Positions 5,073-8,945 of a DNA stretch of 8,945 nucleotides are shown here, piece by piece. The notes under the pieces are model-generated. The model did not search any database. It had not been told where the DNA came from and was given only the letters and a program-made list of their open reading frames with translations. Origin of the DNA: Puniceicoccales bacterium (GTDB lineage Bacteria > Verrucomicrobiota > Verrucomicrobiia > Opitutales > LL51); assembly GCA_031267435.1 (NCBI GenBank), contig JAIRZB010000015.1:1-8945 (forward strand). Direction: 5' to 3'. Both the position numbers and the translations under genes were made by a program. Positions within the stretch are counted from its first letter, which is position 1; the number at the start of each line of letters is the position of its first letter.

Positions 5073-7376
5073 ATGAATATTATAAACAATAATTTTTTTC
5101 GCAGTATAATCTATCTTGTCCTGGGGAATATGGGATCCGTTGCCCTTGGAGACCCCGAACCTACCATACAGGATGATATGAAATTATCGGATCAATCATC
5201 TGGGCAAAGTAATCCGGAAGATTTGGTTAGGAAAAAAGAAATCGCCAAACAATATTTAAAGGCAAACCCGTTGACACTTCTGGATAATCTTCCTAATCTT
5301 CCTGGAAGGAAGTATAACGTAAAACCGGAAAAAATGCTGGGGAAAGGTGGTTATGGTAATGTGTATAGCGGCCAACTTGTATCCATCGAGACACCCACCA
5401 GGAGATCCACTAGGATAGCAACCAAGCGCCAAAGTGGCAAATTTTCTCAAATTGCCCGAACCATTTCTGTGGATTCTAGCCCAACTGACATGGGCATGCC
5501 AGAAATCGCGATAAAAGTACCACGCCAAAGAGATGGAAGCACAACAAATCCAGAAGTTGAAGCTGGAAATGCTTTACGAGAGATCTATGGCAATATCAAC
5601 GAAGGTACATTACTTTCCGATGTGCAAGGGCTTTCTGTGCTAGTGCTACCTATCGGTGGCTACCAAGTGAGTAAAAGTGAAACTGATGCAATAGATGGCA
5701 TGCCACTCCCTGTGTCTAGTAAAGGAGGTAAATCGCCGATGGTTGAAGCGATAATTCAAGAAAAAATTCGAGGATGGGATGCGCAAAAAACGTTGCGAAA
5801 TAGCAATCCTCCTTTTGACAATGGCTTTGTAGACAATCCTCAAAAGGCACTTGAACGGGCAGCTGGATTAGCACTTGGCTTATATGCATTGCATCAAACA
5901 GGGAAAATACACGGTGATTTGAAGATGGAGAATATAATAATTGAGAAGTTAGCGGGTGGTGATTACCGTTATCGGATTATCGATTTGGGATTAGTTAGAG
6001 ACGTTGGAGAGCCAATAACAGACTTCGGGTCTCCCAATCGTCCCCCTGAGTTTACAACACTGTACATGCGCAATTCGGAAGAATCTTCATTCTTAGCAGC
6101 AGCTACGTCCTATGACATATATTCATTGGGAACCATGCTGCCAGAATTGTTATTTGGGCAAGGCGCAGAAGAAGTATGTCTAGACGAGTTGCAGTTTATG
6201 GCACTGGGGCAATTGGTAAACACACTTCCGCCTTTTCTAGGCATCATAAAAGGTCAAATAAAAAAGCTACTTATGGGACCAAGTCAGCTGCTCATAGAAG
6301 AGCCGCCTGTTCCGAATGATGTAAAAAATCTATTAAGCCAGCTATTTATAGCACCAAGTCAGCTGCCCATAGAAGCGATGCCTGTTCTGAAAGATATAAA
6401 CGATCTATTAAGCCAAACAGAACATCCCTTACAAGAGAGCATGCAATCTCAGTTAGGAATAATAAAAAATCTGCTAGAAAAAAGGTTACCCATTCCGATA
6501 GTTAGAATAAATCCATTGAAAAGAGAAATACATTCATTAACAAGAGAAATAGCTTTGTTACCAAAAGAAGCAGAGAATCAGCTTGGAATAAAGCTTAATA
6601 GAACAAAGCGTAAGCTTACAGCAATAGTAGATCAGCTCAGAGAAGAGATACCCATTTCGAAAGAAACAAAAGATTTTGTAAGAAAAGAAATAAATTTATT
6701 AAACCGTCGAGGCATATTTGAAAAATCTGAAGAAATAGTCGAACATATATATGAAAGGTCTCAGAAATTAATAGACAAACTCATATTGAAAGGATTTCTC
6801 ATAGCGAATCAATTGATGGAAGAAAAAACAAATCAATCCTATTCTCAGAAAGAAGTGGAAACACTTGCGCGATTGACGGCGGGTTGTCTTTCATTGGATC
6901 CGTTGATGCGACCATCAGCCCAAGAGATACTCGAGACGCTAACGGAACTGGCCCTAATTAACTCCCATTCGGATGGATATACAATTGAAAGTCTCACGGA
7001 AGGAGAGCGCAAAAGTTTAGGTTTAACCCCAGAAGACATGGATGCACCGGACTTCAGCCCTAAACAGCTTCAGGATCTTGCCGAAGGCCGTAGGGCACGG
7101 TATCCGGAAATGCTTAAAGCACGGGATCGGGAAATACTCGAAGCACGGTATCCGAAATTGTTCGAAGCGCAGAGACAGAAACTCGAAGCACGGGATCGGA
7201 AATTGTTCGAAGCACGGAGACAGGAACTCGAAGCACGGTATCCGGAATTGTTCGAAGCACAGAGACAGAAAGTCGAAGCACGGTATCGGGAATTGCTTGA
7301 AGCACAGGAGCAGGAATCGCTTGAAGAATGGGATCAGGAATTGTTCGAAGCGCAGAGACAGGAACTCGAAGCATAG
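5073..7376 (+). CDS. Eukaryotic-like Ser/Thr protein kinase with split C-lobe and charged repeat tail (copy 1)
   Basis: From the ATG at 5073 the product has 767 residues; an in-frame TTG at 5034 would add 13. Residues 1-26 form a hydrophobic leader (RSIIYLVLGNMGSVALG) shared with the downstream paralogue, possibly a signal peptide or membrane anchor. Kinase motifs follow in order: glycine loop GKGGYGNV (90-97), ATP-binding K148 in AIKVP, catalytic HGDLKMEN (280-287, D282 in place of the HRD form), Mg-binding DLG (304-306, a DFG variant), PPE (324-326), helix-F D348 in SYDIYSLG, and R613 in RPSAQEIL. All key residues for phosphotransfer are present, so it is probably active. A basic Ser/Thr-rich insertion (about 105-138) separates beta strands 1 and 3. 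About 230 helix-rich residues interrupt the C-lobe between helix F and the RPS region. Residues 675-767 are 8/7-residue charged repeats. The target is unknown; a host-directed or surface kinase is an inference. The stop may be a nonsense mutation within the repeat. Confidence 0.85.
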   Translation: MNIINNNFFRSIIYLVLGNMGSVALGDPEPTIQDDMKLSDQSSGQSNPEDLVRKKEIAKQYLKANPLTLLDNLPNLPGRKYNVKPEKMLGKGGYGNVYSGQLVSIETPTRRSTRIATKRQSGKFSQIARTISVDSSPTDMGMPEIAIKVPRQRDGSTTNPEVEAGNALREIYGNINEGTLLSDVQGLSVLVLPIGGYQVSKSETDAIDGMPLPVSSKGGKSPMVEAIIQEKIRGWDAQKTLRNSNPPFDNGFVDNPQKALERAAGLALGLYALHQTGKIHGDLKMENIIIEKLAGGDYRYRIIDLGLVRDVGEPITDFGSPNRPPEFTTLYMRNSEESSFLAAATSYDIYSLGTMLPELLFGQGAEEVCLDELQFMALGQLVNTLPPFLGIIKGQIKKLLMGPSQLLIEEPPVPNDVKNLLSQLFIAPSQLPIEAMPVLKDINDLLSQTEHPLQESMQSQLGIIKNLLEKRLPIPIVRINPLKREIHSLTREIALLPKEAENQLGIKLNRTKRKLTAIVDQLREEIPISKETKDFVRKEINLLNRRGIFEKSEEIVEHIYERSQKLIDKLILKGFLIANQLMEEKTNQSYSQKEVETLARLTAGCLSLDPLMRPSAQEILETLTELALINSHSDGYTIESLTEGERKSLGLTPEDMDAPDFSPKQLQDLAEGRRARYPEMLKARDREILEARYPKLFEAQRQKLEARDRKLFEARRQELEARYPELFEAQRQKVEARYRELLEAQEQESLEEWDQELFEAQRQELEA
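6276..6416 (+). repeat. 75-base tandem duplication inside the kinase 1 C-lobe insertion
   Basis: Two units, starting at 6276 and 6351, encode (G/A)PSQL(L/P)IE, then P-V, then D(V/I)-LLSQ. The DNA is clearly related (CCAAGTCAGCTG and TCTATTAAGCCA in both). The second unit is cut short after the LLSQ codons. Paralogue 2 has no counterpart, so the duplication helps explain why the insertion is about 230 residues here and about 86 there. Confidence 0.8.
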
Positions 7377-7394
7377 AGACAGGAAGTCGAAGCA
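7095..7394 (+). repeat. Tandem 24- and 21-base coding repeats of the kinase tail
   Basis: Twelve units encode two module types. Type A is 8 residues, like ARYPELFE or ARDRKLFE. Type B is 7 residues, like AQRQELE. The order is A A A B A B A B A A A B, with the tenth and eleventh units degenerate. A further B-type unit follows the stop codon at 7374. The product should be a highly charged long helix or coiled coil (Glu and Arg spaced 3-4 apart). Near-identity at DNA level suggests recent expansion by slippage or recombination. Confidence 0.88.
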
Positions 7395-7409
7395 GTCCAA
7401 TTCGTATAA
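7374..7409 (+). other. In-frame continuation of the repeat after the TAG stop
   Basis: After GAAGCA the repeat expects CAGAGACAGGAA but reads TAGAGACAGGAAGTCGAAGCA. One C-to-T change would turn the Gln codon into the stop. Reading on, the frame encodes RQEVEAVQFV and ends at TAA 7407-7409. The ancestral protein was probably 12 residues or so longer, unless TAG is read through or the sequence has an error. Confidence 0.7.
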
Positions 7410-7435
7410 AAAATCAAAATCAAGTCAAAAATATA

Positions 7436-7471
7436 AACGTCAAAATTCAATAGTTTTGGCGTTATTTTTTT
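7436..7471 (+). terminator. Probable Rho-independent terminator after kinase 1
   Basis: AACGTCAAAA (7436-7445) pairs with TTTTGGCGTT (7454-7463), with one T-G wobble and an 8-base loop. A run of seven T bases follows at 7465-7471. The stem is AT-rich, so it may be weak. It lies between kinase 1 and the separate candidate promoter of kinase 2, which suggests that the two are independent transcription units. Confidence 0.55.
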
Positions 7472-7512
7472 GTAGAATTCGACCAATTTTTCGTAAGTAT
7501 TTTATAAAAAAC

Positions 7513-7541
7513 TTGCAATTTTTTATTTTTCTTAGAGAATA
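7513..7541 (+). promoter_or_regulatory. Candidate promoter of kinase gene 2
   Basis: TTGCAA (7513-7518), a 17-base T-rich spacer and AGAATA (7536-7541) end 10 bases before the ATG at 7552, exactly as in front of kinase gene 1. The preceding TTTATAAAAA is shared too. As in copy 1, the block is open in frame from TTG 7513. Confidence 0.35.
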
Positions 7542-7551
7542 TGCGAACATC

Positions 7552-8945
7552 ATGAATACTATAAATAATAATATTTTACGCAGTATAATCTACCTTGCCC
7601 TGGGAAATATGGGATCCATCATCCTGGGCAGCGAAGAGCTAACGAATGCCGAGAAATTTCGAAAAGAAAATCCTATTGTTGCTGAGGAGATAGAAATGTT
7701 GCCTAGGATCAATCAATCGGATGTGAGAAATAAAGGTAAAAAATTAGGAGAAGGAGGGTTTGGAGAGGTTTATGCCTACACAATAGGTAAAGGCGATCAG
7801 AAACGTGAAATTATAGTGAAGCTCCCAAAAGATACGAAATACGCTCAAAAATCAATCAAGATTGAAATAGATGCGGGAGAAAAACTAATGGATAGGTTTT
7901 ATGAAATGCAAGATGATTCTTTATTCTCAGATTATCAAGGATTGCCCATTCTATCATTGCCCGTACGCAATCAAGGGAACCATTACGTAGCACTCCAAGA
8001 CAAAATTAACGGAGTGGATGGGGTTAATGCCATAGCTGGAACAAGGAGTCAGCTCCCATTACTTATCTTTCGCAATGGCTTTGTGGTCAATCCTCGAAAG
8101 GCAATTGAACTGTTAACTGAATTGGTACTCGGCTTATATGCATTGCATAGGGCCGGGAAAGTTCACCATGATCTAAAGTTAGAAAATATCATGTTTGAAA
8201 TACAGCAATTTCTCGAGGGAGAATATTCATTGGGAGAATATCGAATTCGGATTATTGATCTCGGTGGAGCGGTCAACATCGGAGCACCTCACGGTGATGC
8301 ATATTCGCTTAATGGAGCCCCTGAATATATATCCCCCCGTCCAGAAGAAGAACAGGACTCAGTCGTTCAACCTTCCTATGACATTTATTCATTGGGAACC
8401 ATGCTTCCAACTTTACTTTTTGGCCAAGCAATTGGTAATAGAACTATGTTGGCTAAAGGTTATCAAGTTGGAATACCATCTCCATTTGTTCAGACGTATC
8501 GAAAAATAGAAGACGGGCTGGTTGAAGAAAAAATGTTAACAATAAAGTTGTCAAGAAAGTATATAAGAAAAGACCCTGAAGTCCAAGACGCATTACAAAA
8601 TAGAATGAGAGAGGATATGCTGCGATTATATGTCACAACAAATCTTGCAATGCAAAAAGAAACGGGGAAGGCTTATTCGGATAGGGAAGTGGAAACACTT
8701 GCGCGATTGACGGCGGATTGTCTTTCATTGGATCCGTCCAGGCGACCATCAGCCCAAGAAATACTCGAGACGCTAACGGAACTTTTGGTTCAAGCCCGTT
8801 CGGATGGATACACATTTCAAAGTCTTACGGAAGGAGAGCGCAAAAGTTTAGGTTTAACCCCAAAAGACATGGATGAACCGGACCTCAGCCCTGAACAGCT
8901 TCAGAATCTTATCGAAGGCCGTAAGGCACGGGATCGGGAAATGCT
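7552..8945 (+). CDS. Eukaryotic-like Ser/Thr protein kinase, paralogue copy 2 (3' end beyond window)
   Basis: The frame is open from ATG 7552 to the window edge (464 codons, no stop), so the gene is partial only because the window ends. It has the same hydrophobic leader as copy 1 (RSIIYLALGNMGSIILG). Motifs are glycine loop GEGGFGEV (66-73), K90 in IIVKLPK, catalytic VHHDLKLEN (D207), Mg-binding DLG (236-238), APE (256-258), helix-F SYDIYSLGTML, and DPSRRPSAQEIL. It lacks the basic N-lobe insertion (V73 to K90 is 17 residues, against 51 in copy 1), and its C-lobe insertion is about 86 residues. The linker SLTEGERKSLGLTP and the first tail repeat (ARDREM) are present, so a repeat tail probably follows. 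The tandem position and shared upstream block point to gene duplication. All catalytic residues are present. The substrate is unknown. Confidence 0.85.
   Translation, partial: MNTINNNILRSIIYLALGNMGSIILGSEELTNAEKFRKENPIVAEEIEMLPRINQSDVRNKGKKLGEGGFGEVYAYTIGKGDQKREIIVKLPKDTKYAQKSIKIEIDAGEKLMDRFYEMQDDSLFSDYQGLPILSLPVRNQGNHYVALQDKINGVDGVNAIAGTRSQLPLLIFRNGFVVNPRKAIELLTELVLGLYALHRAGKVHHDLKLENIMFEIQQFLEGEYSLGEYRIRIIDLGGAVNIGAPHGDAYSLNGAPEYISPRPEEEQDSVVQPSYDIYSLGTMLPTLLFGQAIGNRTMLAKGYQVGIPSPFVQTYRKIEDGLVEEKMLTIKLSRKYIRKDPEVQDALQNRMREDMLRLYVTTNLAMQKETGKAYSDREVETLARLTADCLSLDPSRRPSAQEILETLTELLVQARSDGYTFQSLTEGERKSLGLTPKDMDEPDLSPEQLQNLIEGRKARDREM

Noticed and set aside
7023..7400. Minus-strand repetitive open frames with PCF/RFEQF motifs
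   Set aside because: They are the complement of the kinase tail repeats; repeats with lengths divisible by three keep several frames open by chance.
8195..8509. Plus-strand 104-codon open frame
   Set aside because: It lies in another frame inside kinase copy 2, whose frame holds all kinase motifs.

Overview
The window looks like part of the chromosome of a host-associated Gram-negative bacterium. An LPS lipid A acyltransferase/heptosyltransferase, a CesT-type type III secretion chaperone, eukaryotic-like kinases and an exported Myb/SANT-like protein occur together. My best guess is Verrucomicrobiota (Opitutae/Puniceicoccales-like symbionts) or a similar PVC-group lineage. This is inferred from gene content and moderate-to-low GC, not shown by a marker gene.

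Layout. (1) Bases 1-294 hold no gene but are packed with short perfect hairpins, most with 3-base loops. (2) On the minus strand, 295-858 encodes a small exported protein with three His/Gly/Pro/Cys-rich repeats and a C-terminal Myb/SANT-like helical domain. (3) Also on the minus strand, read from right to left, lies a probable operon: acpP (4910-4656), fabF (4644-3397), an LpxL-type acyltransferase fused to a GT9 heptosyltransferase (3400-1490, ATGA overlap with fabF), and a CesT-family chaperone (1422-922). (4) After a divergent intergenic region of about 160 bases, the plus strand carries two tandem paralogous Ser/Thr protein kinase genes, 5073-7376 and 7552 to beyond the window edge. Each has a conserved hydrophobic N-terminal leader, a kinase domain split in its C-lobe by a variable helical insertion, a conserved linker, and a charged repeat tail (complete in the first, just starting in the second).

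How it fits together. AcpP and FabF make and carry acyl chains. The fused enzyme probably uses such acyl-ACP to finish lipid A and adds or extends the inner-core sugar, so the operon links fatty acid supply to outer-membrane LPS. The chaperone at its end points to a type III secretion system encoded elsewhere. The two kinases and the Myb/SANT-like protein have the composition expected of surface or secreted host-interaction proteins, but no secretion apparatus is visible here and their export is inferred. The second kinase gene runs off the window and therefore has no stop codon here.

The most noteworthy items are the kinase paralogue pair, whose ends are much more similar than its middle; a TAG that interrupts the repeat tail of the first kinase exactly where the repeat expects CAG; the exported SANT-like protein; the acyltransferase-heptosyltransferase fusion; and the hairpin cluster whose arms differ in sequence but keep pairing.
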